DNA of 43,189 bases from a virus. Position 1 is the first letter of the stretch. Each line of letters begins with the position of its first letter. The translations under genes were made by a program, and so were the position numbers. The stretch spans positions 1 to 43,189 of IMG/VR virus record IMGVR_UViG_3300007352_000158; one strand, given 5' to 3'. Under the pieces are notes generated by a model, which was given only the letters and a program-made list of their open reading frames with translations, did no database searches and was not told the DNA's origin. Positions 1 to 8,515 of the stretch are shown here, piece after piece.

Positions 1-27
1 ACCAATTCCTTTTAAAGTAAGTGACAT
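1..27 (-). CDS. Start of a further late gene (cut by window edge)
   Basis: Only the first nine codons are inside the window, reading MSLTLKGIG. The ATG shares a base with the TAA stop of the gene at 27-704 (TAATG), the same coupling used elsewhere in this operon, so it is probably the next gene of the neck/tail series. Nothing can be said about its function. Confidence 0.6.
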
Positions 28-704
28 TATATTATCCTCTCTATTAATATTTCTGCTGCTCTTTGAGCTACATTTGGTTGTCCTATTGCAAATTCAATGA
101 AATTTTCTCCACCAGACTTACTTATTATGCTTGGAAGTACGTATCCACCTCCACCACCAAGAGACTCAAGCGACTTCATTATCGCCCTGCCGCTTCTAGA
201 TACTTTTACATTAAATCCTGGTGAACCTTCAAAAACAATTTGATACGCGGCTTGTCCTATATCTATAGTAGGATCAATAAGCATCCATGCAAGAACAGGA
301 ATGGTGGCATTGGATGGCTTAGAAATATATTGCGCTCCAGGAAGAGATAGATAGCTTTCCCAATCTGTTTTAACCGCTTTTATGGTCAAAGATCCGCCAT
401 TCGGCTTAATTATAGATCCTAATGATACAGAATTTATTATTATATTTACCATGCCATCTACTAATTCGTTAGCTGATGAATCAGATAATCCAAAATGTGC
501 TGGAAGATCAACACTCCCCTTGCCCCTTAAAGATCTAACAACATCTGTTTTTTCAAAAACACCAGCTATATAATCTCCTATATCTTCGAATATCTTTTGT
601 GCATTTATTGCCAATCTATTATCTAGCGATTTAATCATTCTAGAAGACACACCTTTTCTTAGTTGTTCATCGAATCCTGTGGCTGGTTTTATTTTGATTA
701 TCAT
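27..704 (-). CDS. Hypothetical neck/tail-completion candidate, 225 aa
   Basis: I do not recognise this protein by motif. It is 225 residues, soluble, with no signal peptide or membrane segment, a Gly run near residue 185 and an amphipathic N-terminal half. It starts at the stop of the giant appendage gene and is followed by another coupled ORF. Its position after the capsid, neck and appendage genes is where head-tail joining and tail completion proteins usually lie, so a neck or tail-terminator role is inferred from context only. Confidence 0.6.
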   Translation of the reverse strand: MIIKIKPATGFDEQLRKGVSSRMIKSLDNRLAINAQKIFEDIGDYIAGVFEKTDVVRSLRGKGSVDLPAHFGLSDSSANELVDGMVNIIINSVSLGSIIKPNGGSLTIKAVKTDWESYLSLPGAQYISKPSNATIPVLAWMLIDPTIDIGQAAYQIVFEGSPGFNVKVSRSGRAIMKSLESLGGGGGYVLPSIISKSGGENFIEFAIGQPNVAQRAAEILIERII

Positions 705-3700
705 TATGAATCCAGTAATTTCCAGAAAGTAATAATATATCGGCTCTGTCTTAATCCAACAATTATTGGACCCTTTATTAATTTAACTTTTAATTTAATT
801 ACATCTTGTATATCATAATTTGTTATTGCCGCCCTAGCTCTTACCATATCATCCCCGTCTGTTAAAAACCCCTTGAGTCTTACTATACTCGCAGGATCGT
901 CTATAGATATTCCATAATTCTCTGCATCTTTAGGATTCCATTGTATCAAACATTTTATACACTTATAAACTGGTTGTTCCAAAAAACCGATTCCCTTACA
1001 ATATGGACATTTTTGGCCCTTGGTAAAAGGTATTGGTCCACCGGACTTATAAATGCCTTTAGATTTGCCAGAAATAATATCGAATTCACAGTTTGTACAT
1101 GGCTGAATTATTGGATTAAATTCAAGTAATACATTTTTCCCTAATTGATTTATTAATGAATCTATTCTAGATTGATAGATTTCGATTAAATCATTACTTA
1201 TTTGGATTGGTAGTGTTGGATCTAAAGCGGGACAAGCTTGGTTATCTGGTTGTCGTAATCCACGAATGAATAAGTTGATATTATCAATTATTTCATCATT
1301 TTGTTTAACAAATAGATCTATAGAACTATTTATAGATGCTATGCCATATATAAATAAGTCTATATTGTTAGTTATTAAAATTGTGCCAGACAAGAAAAGG
1401 TCTACATCGTTTATTACGGTGTCTAGACCCGATATAAACAAGTCTATGTTGCTTACGAAGAGTACACTCAATGGTATACCACTTATGAATAGATCTATTT
1501 TATTGTTATTATTATCTTTTCCTCTTATATATAAATCTATAGAATTTGAATGTTGTGCAGAACCGTTAATAAATAAATCTATAGAATTTAATTCTGTATT
1601 TTTGCCGTGCGTGAATAAATCACAATCATCAAAATTATTATCTTTGCCGAATATTGTTAAACTTAAATCATCATTAAATGATTGGCTACCAACTATTACA
1701 AAATCTATATTATTAAAATTGGAATCTATACCATAAATGAATAAGTCTATTCCACTAGAAAATGTATTCATAGAAGATATGAATAGTGTAATATTATTAG
1801 TTATTAGACCTATTCCGGAAACAAACAAGTCTATATTATTATTAAATCCTTGACTACCATTTGTATAAAAATCACATCCACTATTTTCTGTGTCATACCC
1901 ATGTGCAAATAGGTCTAATGAATTAAAACTACTATCAATTCCATAAGTAAATAAATCTATATTTGTAGCGATTATTTCATGACCATTTATAAATAAATCT
2001 AAATCTTGTGAATTTAATTCATGCCCATTTATAAATAGATTCGTACTATTATTAAATAAAATATATCCGCGTATAAATAAATCTATATTATCAGTTATTG
2101 ATTCATCACCATTTAAAAATAGTGTTATGGCATCTAACGGCAAAATCATTATGGATAATGCAAAGCCACTAATATTTATTTGTTGAAAATTATTAATGGT
2201 TCCGCTAACGAATATTCCATTATTATCATTTGCTATAAAAATTTTATCAGTATATGGCTCTACAGATAGTTGATTTGTAGTAGATATTGGAGGAAATCCA
2301 GAACCAACGATTCCTAAATCGTTACCATTAGTATCAATTTTTCTAATTGTATTAGATTGTGTAGTATAATAATATATAGTAGAATCAATTACATTGACAT
2401 CTAATCGGCTTATAGTATTACCGCTAGATAGAGAAAATATGGATTGAACGTTTGATCCATCCAAGTTAGATTTAAATATATGATTTCCGGATGCAAAGGG
2501 TGAAAAATATAAACTTGTTGTATTTAAATAATCTATTCCTAATGCAATTATGTTTCCGGTAACAATTGATTCTACAGAACTTCCATCATAATTAAACCTT
2601 CGTATTCCACTAACAGATGAGACATATATTTTATTATTAACAATATCAACATCTAAAGAATTTGCCGTTCCATTATTTATTATTTGTTTATTATTTCCGT
2701 TAAGATCGGATTTTGTTATTATAGAATCAGTATTCCAGAACAAAATATTTTCATATTGATCCGCACATATTTGTAAAATATTTTCCGAACTAACTAATGA
2801 TACCTGATTACTACCATCTTCATTAGATCTCCTTAAGATTCCCGGTGGAGATATACTATGGGATGTTCCTGTATATAATTTATTATTTTCTGTGGTATCA
2901 TGACCGAAAACAAAAAGTTCTATATTATTATTAAATGAATCGAAACCATGTATGAAAAAATCGCAAATATCATTTAGATTATCTTTTCCGTAAATAAAAA
3001 GATTTATATTATCAGTTGTTGTTTCATTACCAGTTATAAATAAATCTATTTCATTTGTTATGGTTACGGCAGTAGCACCACCTTCGATGAATAAATCTAT
3101 ATTATTTACAATAGAGTCATTACCAAAAATAAATATTTCTATATTATTAGAATCTTCTGCATGTCCAAAAATAACAAGATCGACATTATCATTTATTACT
3201 TCAAATCCATAGATAAAAAGTTTTCTATAATATCTTTCATCAACACTAACGGAAAGCACCTGATCATTTTCACAGACTAACTCATCGCATACAGTTATAT
3301 CTACCGGCAATTGCTCTATATTAGTTCCATCTAGATTTACTTTATATAAACCTCTTGTTGGTAAAATAGTTTCTGTCCAATATAATTTTCCTCTTGTTTC
3401 ATCTATATCTATATCGTATGGACTTTTATATCCACTGGGAATAAATATCTGTCTATCGCTTCCATCTAAGTTAGATATATACATTGTTGGTTCATCAGGA
3501 TAAGACTCGCTAACAATACCCCAATAAACCTTTCTATTTACAGAATCAATTGCTATACCGCCATGAAATCTAGATATTCCAGAACTTATTATCTCTATAT
3601 TAGATCCATCAAGATTAGATTTTCTAATAGACCAAGTTATTCCAGAACCAGAAATAAGTGGACTTTTATTTGCTGTCCAGTATAATTTATTTTCTACAAG

Positions 3701-5446
3701 ATCAATATCTACATCCTGTGGTATCAATCCGCTTTCTGCTATAATTAATTGTTGATTACTACCATCTAGATTTGCCCTACTTATTTCGCCATAACCACCA
3801 GACACCTCATTGCTGACATCTATCCAATACATTAATCCGCTTGCATCTAATACTCTAAATCCTCTAACATAATCTATATTTGGACTTGATATTATATCAT
3901 TATAATTAAGAGTATCCAAATCAACAGATTTCATTATAGCATCATTAGAGAGATCGTCTGTAAAATAAAGTTTATTATTAATAGAATCTATATCTATGGC
4001 TTGTGCGTATCCGCTTATAATAGGAGAACCAGAAAATACTACATGTTCATAACTACCGTTTGGATCGGTTCTTCTTACTTCATTAGAAAAAAAAGTAGAA
4101 AAATAGATATCAACTGTACTAGCTATTAAATTCTCGTGTCCTACTATAGACAAATTAAGATTATCTGTTTCAGTGCCAATACCATTAATATAAAAATTAA
4201 TGCCACTAGATGATATCGGATTACTTATAAGTAAATTAATCCATCTTTTATTTCCTACATTTGAAGAAAAGTTTTTACTGTAACCATCATAATATACAGA
4301 TTGTAATGTAGATGTTATACCAACTGTAAGTGCTTCATCAGATCTTCTTAAAAATGTAGTATTACCAAAAGTTCTGCTATCTTCATTGCTGGTAGCGGCA
4401 CCAGTTTGAGATCTTAAATTATGATTCATCTGAAATGACGATGGTGTTACCATACCACTTCCAAAGGTAGCTATTCCAATTGATCCGGCATTAAAATCGG
4501 TAATTTGTGTGTCATATGTACCACACATTGTTTGTAATTCTGCTATAAATTGTGGACCAAATCCAATACCACTAATTGTTTGAATACCAGTAGCAAAAGT
4601 CGGTGTACTAATAAATCCAAGATCGTGTTTAACATTTCCATTATATTTAAGGGCCAAAAAGCCCATTATCATTCCTGCGCCACTAATTCTTGTTGTAGCA
4701 GTAAATCCTGAAGAATTAAAATCGCCAAGTTCTACCGCACCGAAGTCTCCTGCAAAATCACGAGCAAAATAAGTTTGTGATACCAATGCTCTTACGGATG
4801 TATCGGCCAAATTATCTAAATTACAATAATTTACTGATCCCTGTTTTACAGTTCCATTATCATTGTCGCAAAACCCAAAACTAAGACAGGCATTACCCCT
4901 TGTCGTTAAATCAAATCCAAATGTTCCACCACCACCAATACCTATCACTTGATCTGGTTCAAAACCTATTCCACTTACAACAATACCAGAATTTAATACA
5001 TCAGGAGTTGTAAACGTTCCTATATATGTATTTAATTCACTTACATCACCAGCGAATAATACTGTAGTTAATGTAAAATCATCACTCGGTGCAGTTAACC
5101 ACTCTATTGTTACCCCGTCCTCAACCCATTCAACAAATGCTGCTCTACAATCCTCGGTTCCATCGGTAGGATTAAGCATAATCATACATAGATCGTCACT
5201 AGACATCCTATGTGTATCTGACGTTCCAACATTATCTTCGCAGTTTATTGCATAAACTAATTGATTTGAACCTGAACCATTAGTAAATCCTATATTGAAT
5301 GCGACACTTGGGGTTATAGTGCTTCCACTTGGACATCTATTCATTATAAACATTGCGGCTTTTGGGCTACCTATGTTTGGAATAGTTATAGTTTGTTGTG
5401 TCGCAGAAATTGGTATTCCCGTTCTTATTGAAGCGACTTTTATCAT
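704..5446 (-). CDS. Giant virion appendage protein: DLFI-type repeats, YWTD-like propellers, C-terminal neck-like zinc domain (1580 aa)
   Basis: This is the largest gene in the window. Approximate domain order: N-terminal beta-rich Gly/Ser-rich region (1-415); a short stretch of x-I-D-L-F-I-x-G repeats (418-450); YWTD/LDL-receptor-type propeller repeats with NLDGSN and NKLYWT signatures (455-735); about seven 14-residue repeats (745-852); a second, weaker propeller-like region (858-1100); about 21 more 14-residue repeats (1105-1395); and a C-terminal domain (1400-1580) with CTNC, CPYC and CIKC cysteine pairs. The C-terminal domain closely matches the separate 196-aa protein at 5765-6355. YWTD propellers are protein- or glycan-interaction modules in known families. 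A fibre or whisker anchored at the neck is my inference. No catalytic motif is visible. Confidence 0.8.
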   Translation of the reverse strand: MIKVASIRTGIPISATQQTITIPNIGSPKAAMFIMNRCPSGSTITPSVAFNIGFTNGSGSNQLVYAINCEDNVGTSDTHRMSSDDLCMIMLNPTDGTEDCRAAFVEWVEDGVTIEWLTAPSDDFTLTTVLFAGDVSELNTYIGTFTTPDVLNSGIVVSGIGFEPDQVIGIGGGGTFGFDLTTRGNACLSFGFCDNDNGTVKQGSVNYCNLDNLADTSVRALVSQTYFARDFAGDFGAVELGDFNSSGFTATTRISGAGMIMGFLALKYNGNVKHDLGFISTPTFATGIQTISGIGFGPQFIAELQTMCGTYDTQITDFNAGSIGIATFGSGMVTPSSFQMNHNLRSQTGAATSNEDSRTFGNTTFLRRSDEALTVGITSTLQSVYYDGYSKNFSSNVGNKRWINLLISNPISSSGINFYINGIGTETDNLNLSIVGHENLIASTVDIYFSTFFSNEVRRTDPNGSYEHVVFSGSPIISGYAQAIDIDSINNKLYFTDDLSNDAIMKSVDLDTLNYNDIISSPNIDYVRGFRVLDASGLMYWIDVSNEVSGGYGEISRANLDGSNQQLIIAESGLIPQDVDIDLVENKLYWTANKSPLISGSGITWSIRKSNLDGSNIEIISSGISRFHGGIAIDSVNRKVYWGIVSESYPDEPTMYISNLDGSDRQIFIPSGYKSPYDIDIDETRGKLYWTETILPTRGLYKVNLDGTNIEQLPVDITVCDELVCENDQVLSVSVDERYYRKLFIYGFEVINDNVDLVIFGHAEDSNNIEIFIFGNDSIVNNIDLFIEGGATAVTITNEIDLFITGNETTTDNINLFIYGKDNLNDICDFFIHGFDSFNNNIELFVFGHDTTENNKLYTGTSHSISPPGILRRSNEDGSNQVSLVSSENILQICADQYENILFWNTDSIITKSDLNGNNKQIINNGTANSLDVDIVNNKIYVSSVSGIRRFNYDGSSVESIVTGNIIALGIDYLNTTSLYFSPFASGNHIFKSNLDGSNVQSIFSLSSGNTISRLDVNVIDSTIYYYTTQSNTIRKIDTNGNDLGIVGSGFPPISTTNQLSVEPYTDKIFIANDNNGIFVSGTINNFQQINISGFALSIMILPLDAITLFLNGDESITDNIDLFIRGYILFNNSTNLFINGHELNSQDLDLFINGHEIIATNIDLFTYGIDSSFNSLDLFAHGYDTENSGCDFYTNGSQGFNNNIDLFVSGIGLITNNITLFISSMNTFSSGIDLFIYGIDSNFNNIDFVIVGSQSFNDDLSLTIFGKDNNFDDCDLFTHGKNTELNSIDLFINGSAQHSNSIDLYIRGKDNNNNKIDLFISGIPLSVLFVSNIDLFISGLDTVINDVDLFLSGTILITNNIDLFIYGIASINSSIDLFVKQNDEIIDNINLFIRGLRQPDNQACPALDPTLPIQISNDLIEIYQSRIDSLINQLGKNVLLEFNPIIQPCTNCEFDIISGKSKGIYKSGGPIPFTKGQKCPYCKGIGFLEQPVYKCIKCLIQWNPKDAENYGISIDDPASIVRLKGFLTDGDDMVRARAAITNYDIQDVIKLKVKLIKGPIIVGLRQSRYIITFWKLLDS

Positions 5447-5447
5447 A

Positions 5448-5765
5448 TTATGTTACTTTTCCTGAACCAGAAATACCAACATTTAAATTATATGTTTGTT
5501 CGTCTATAAAACCATCTTGAAACATTATATTCAAGGATTCCATTTTACCATAAATTGCCAATTTTTCATTTTCAGAAAGAAGAGAAAAACTAGCAATCAT
5601 ATTATCAAAATCTATACTAGAATCTACAGAAAGATTTAATTTTGTTCTGGCATCTTCTATTGTCATTAAATTATTAACAACCATATATATAATAGAAGAA
5701 AGTGTATGAGCAGACATTTTAGTTCCAGTGTTTAAATTTAGTTTAAGGTCGTTTGTTATAGACAT
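5448..5765 (-). CDS. Hypothetical small structural-operon protein, 105 aa
   Basis: I do not recognise this protein. The ATG at 5765 is preferred over one 15 bases upstream, because GGGAG lies seven bases before it and it overlaps the previous stop as TAATG. The protein is helical in its first 85 residues with a Gly/Ser tail. It lies between the neck-like zinc protein and the giant appendage gene, so it may be a small neck or chaperone protein; that is context only. Confidence 0.65.
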   Translation of the reverse strand: MSITNDLKLNLNTGTKMSAHTLSSIIYMVVNNLMTIEDARTKLNLSVDSSIDFDNMIASFSLLSENEKLAIYGKMESLNIMFQDGFIDEQTYNLNVGISGSGKVT

Positions 5766-6355
5766 TAAATTAACTCCCAATAACTTATCATATATCTATC
5801 CTCCCTCAAGCCAACCGGCGTAGGACCGCGTATGAGTCTAACTCTCTGATTAAAAATATTTTGTATATCATAATCAACAATTGCGGTTTTTGCTCTTATA
5901 AAATCGTCTATATCGGTTAAAAATCCTTTGAGTCTTACTATATTATAATTTTTATTTACAGATATTCCAAAATTCTTGAGTTCTTTTGGTCTCCATTTTA
6001 TTAAACATTTTATACATTTTGTTGTTTTAATTTCTAAAAATCCCAAACCCTTACAGTACGGACATTTAGAACCTCTCGTAAACGGAATAGATCCCCCCAT
6101 CTTATATATTCCATTTGATCTATTCTTAATTATATCAAATTCACAATTTGTACATGGTTCTTTTATTGGATCGAATTCCAAAAGAACATTTTTGCCCAAC
6201 TGATTTATCAAAGAATCTATTCTCCCTTGATAAATTTCTATTAACTCTTGACTGATTTGAATTGTAGCTAACGGATCGAGTGCTGGACAAGAAAGTGTCT
6301 GTGGCGTCTGAATGCCGTTAATTGAAAAATCAATATTATCGTTAAATATGGCCAC
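5765..6355 (-). CDS. Neck-like zinc-binding protein, paralogue of the giant protein's C-terminus (196 aa)
   Basis: The protein has a helical segment (ELIEIYQGRIDSLINQL), then CTNC, CPYC and CIKC pairs suggesting a DnaJ-type zinc knuckle, then a beta-rich end. From residue 22 on, well over half the residues are identical by eye to the C-terminal 180 residues of the 1580-aa protein. Its first 15 residues also retain one copy of the repeat (NDNIDFSINGIQ), so repeat and domain were duplicated together. It follows the connector-like gene at 6358-6903. A head-tail connector role is inferred from position; I cannot name the family. Confidence 0.75.
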   Translation of the reverse strand: MAIFNDNIDFSINGIQTPQTLSCPALDPLATIQISQELIEIYQGRIDSLINQLGKNVLLEFDPIKEPCTNCEFDIIKNRSNGIYKMGGSIPFTRGSKCPYCKGLGFLEIKTTKCIKCLIKWRPKELKNFGISVNKNYNIVRLKGFLTDIDDFIRAKTAIVDYDIQNIFNQRVRLIRGPTPVGLREDRYMISYWELI

Positions 6356-6357
6356 AT

Positions 6358-6903
6358 TTAAAACCTTCTATTGTAGCGACAAGTATCTAAATACGATACA
6401 ACATTTTCATAAAACCAAGATACGGTATCTATTGGCGAATCATTTGGACCCCTATATGGACTAAGAACAGCACCTCCTATGTTAGCACTATTAGATGATT
6501 GCAACTGCCATAAAAGAGCGGCATAAGCAGCACATGGGCCATATTGAAGTATATCTCTGTATCCTCTAAATCCTACACTTGTGTCTATAGCCGAATCGCC
6601 ATCTCTGACTTTAATGCCTTGTCCAAGAGCAACTTGAAATTGTGCTTGATTTAAAATACATGCAGCTTTTAACGGTAAAAGCGCTTGCGTAATTACATCA
6701 TTGATTGCAACAGGATCTGGTGTTATTGTAATATTTTCTATATCAAAAATATAATCATTTGGTAAATCAATTTCATTTTGTGCTATAATGCCTGCCGTTA
6801 TTAAAATTCTTTGTAAGTAAAGATCAGTATTCTTCTGTGGAGAATTAATATCTCCTATCAAAACCCTCAGCATTAAAACAAGATCAACATTCCAAGTAGC
6901 CAT
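6358..6903 (-). CDS. Putative head-tail connector/adaptor, 181 aa
   Basis: A mainly helical soluble protein starting MATWNVDLVLMLRVL. Its length and position (after capsid, before neck-type proteins) resemble the gp6/gp15-like adaptor proteins of HK97-type phages, but I see no diagnostic motif. The first half has Asp/Asn-rich turns typical of binding surfaces. A TTTCTCC box on the plus strand gives a GGAGAAA ribosome site for its ATG. Confident as a gene, tentative as a connector. Confidence 0.65.
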   Translation of the reverse strand: MATWNVDLVLMLRVLIGDINSPQKNTDLYLQRILITAGIIAQNEIDLPNDYIFDIENITITPDPVAINDVITQALLPLKAACILNQAQFQVALGQGIKVRDGDSAIDTSVGFRGYRDILQYGPCAAYAALLWQLQSSNSANIGGAVLSPYRGPNDSPIDTVSWFYENVVSYLDTCRYNRRF

Positions 6904-6911
6904 GTTTCTCC

Positions 6912-7247
6912 TTAAATTCTAAGAATATAACTATCTTTATTATTAATACTTGGCATAAATCCGTCTACGCCTTCTATTGATTTCAGCAAAAAATCGCCCT
7001 CAACAGTATCTCCCAAATCCGATGACATTCGCCAGTGATATTGAACCATACTTGCAGAAAGATATGGTATATTACTTGTTGACCAAGTATAATCACCAGT
7101 AGAATCAACCTCATTGCATCCACTCGTAGTTATATTAGTTTGCAAAACGCCGCTAACCCACAACTCAATATTTACTGTCCTGCCAGTGTCAAATTCTCCT
7201 ATTATTGATACCGGATTTTCTAAAGAATATTCATATTCTATTAACAT
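6912..7247 (-). CDS. Ig-like beta-sandwich virion protein, 111 aa
   Basis: A small beta-rich protein whose centre (STGDYTWSTSNIPYLSAS) matches the C-terminal domain of the 544-aa protein at 8516-10150 (TGRWAWSTSNLPSLQE). It is therefore a free-standing paralogue of that domain. Both end in a short tail rich in Ser/Asn and Arg. GGAGAAAAT precedes the ATG. It probably decorates the virion or attaches to an appendage; the exact role is unknown. Confidence 0.7.
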   Translation of the reverse strand: MLIEYEYSLENPVSIIGEFDTGRTVNIELWVSGVLQTNITTSGCNEVDSTGDYTWSTSNIPYLSASMVQYHWRMSSDLGDTVEGDFLLKSIEGVDGFMPSINNKDSYILRI

Positions 7248-7256
7248 ATTTTCTCC

Positions 7257-8513
7257 TTATACAAAGTTGATCCAAGAAGATAATCTTAAATCAAATCCGG
7301 CACCTATTTGCGAACCACCGGCAACAGGAGTATAATCTAAAATTCCCGAATTTGCAAATAATGGTTCGCCAGAAATTGAACCTACAACATCAGTAAAATT
7401 AACTCTTGGAGTAACACAATTATAAACTAAGTTATTGTAACCATTTCCAAATATACCATTATCGTTTTGTGCTACTATACCGCTTATACAATTTATAACA
7501 GTATTGTTAATCAATACCGCTTGTCTAACCTGTGCATCATCTGATATGCGAATGCCAGTTTGAGTTATACCAGAACCGTCAACTAAACAATTAAACATCA
7601 TTAGACTCTTGTGATTAGTATCGTCATTTTGTCTAAATCCACCAAGTAAATCGCCTTTAGACAAACAATTAAAATAATGATTTCCTCCACCGCCATAAAA
7701 TCCTACGCCACTATTAGCAAGAGAAATACAATTTCCAAAGAAAGACATTTCTGTAGCTTCAAATCCATTTCCAGCATTATCATGAGAATAACAATCTATT
7801 ACAGTAGAATAATTGGGAACACCAAATGCTAATGTTCCTCCACAATGATCTACTTCGCAATGAACGAACATTGAAGGAAATGACGCAAAAGCAGTTCTAA
7901 ATCCTTGTCCAGTATATCTTGTTATTCTTATATTCTCATAAACCCAATAATTACTATTATTAACTAATACAATAGCATTGCTTTTTGTGTTGTTTGAATC
8001 CAATGTAGCGATACCGCTATCACCGGGAGTTGTTGAATATCCTATTAATCTAGGAAATGCATTTGCTAAATCGCCATTTGCAAGTATTGCACCATTTGCA
8101 GCAGCATTAACCATATCTATAGATTCGTCAAATGTTCCTTTACAGTAAAGCACATCTCCGGCACTTGCAGAGAATATTAATTTACTTAAAGTAGCAAATG
8201 CACCACCTATAGCCCAAGTAACACCAGAAGTTATGGAATTTGGTGCAGGAGAAACATTAACGGTGTCAAGACCGTCATCAACGGCAGTAATCTCAAATAT
8301 ATCACTACCATTTTTACCATCTGTTCTTGCATTAAGTCGTATAGTATCACCGATTACAACGGTTGATAAATCTGGCGTATCGACGCTCAAATCCACTGTA
8401 GCTCCTACAATAGTAGAAGCACCGGTGCCACTTGCTTTAGGAGTGGAAGAGGTTGTAGATCCACTATTAGTATTATCACCAACACCGCTTATAGCATACA
8501 TAGTTACAGACAT
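7257..8513 (-). CDS. Right-handed beta-helix virion protein, 418 aa
   Basis: Residues about 130-400 show the ladder of short V/I/N-rich rungs seen in parallel beta-helix (pectate-lyase-like) proteins, for example NYWVYENIRI, STVIDCYSHDNAGNGF and HYFNCLSKGDLLGG. The N-terminal 100 residues are Ser/Thr/Gly-rich and may form an attachment domain. Phage proteins of this fold are commonly tailspikes or capsid-surface fibres that bind or cleave glycans. No catalytic residues can be assigned by eye. GGAGAG lies seven bases upstream of the ATG. Confidence 0.75.
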   Translation of the reverse strand: MSVTMYAISGVGDNTNSGSTTSSTPKASGTGASTIVGATVDLSVDTPDLSTVVIGDTIRLNARTDGKNGSDIFEITAVDDGLDTVNVSPAPNSITSGVTWAIGGAFATLSKLIFSASAGDVLYCKGTFDESIDMVNAAANGAILANGDLANAFPRLIGYSTTPGDSGIATLDSNNTKSNAIVLVNNSNYWVYENIRITRYTGQGFRTAFASFPSMFVHCEVDHCGGTLAFGVPNYSTVIDCYSHDNAGNGFEATEMSFFGNCISLANSGVGFYGGGGNHYFNCLSKGDLLGGFRQNDDTNHKSLMMFNCLVDGSGITQTGIRISDDAQVRQAVLINNTVINCISGIVAQNDNGIFGNGYNNLVYNCVTPRVNFTDVVGSISGEPLFANSGILDYTPVAGGSQIGAGFDLRLSSWINFV

Positions 8514-8515
8514 TT

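Noticed and set aside
1266-1736. 156-aa plus-strand frame rich in I/N/K/S
   Set aside because: Antisense to the 14-residue repeat array; the repeat makes long open frames on both strands.
704-5446. Eukaryotic contamination because of LDL-receptor-type YWTD repeats
   Set aside because: The repeats are joined in one frame to a domain shared with a neighbouring phage gene and lie inside the structural operon.
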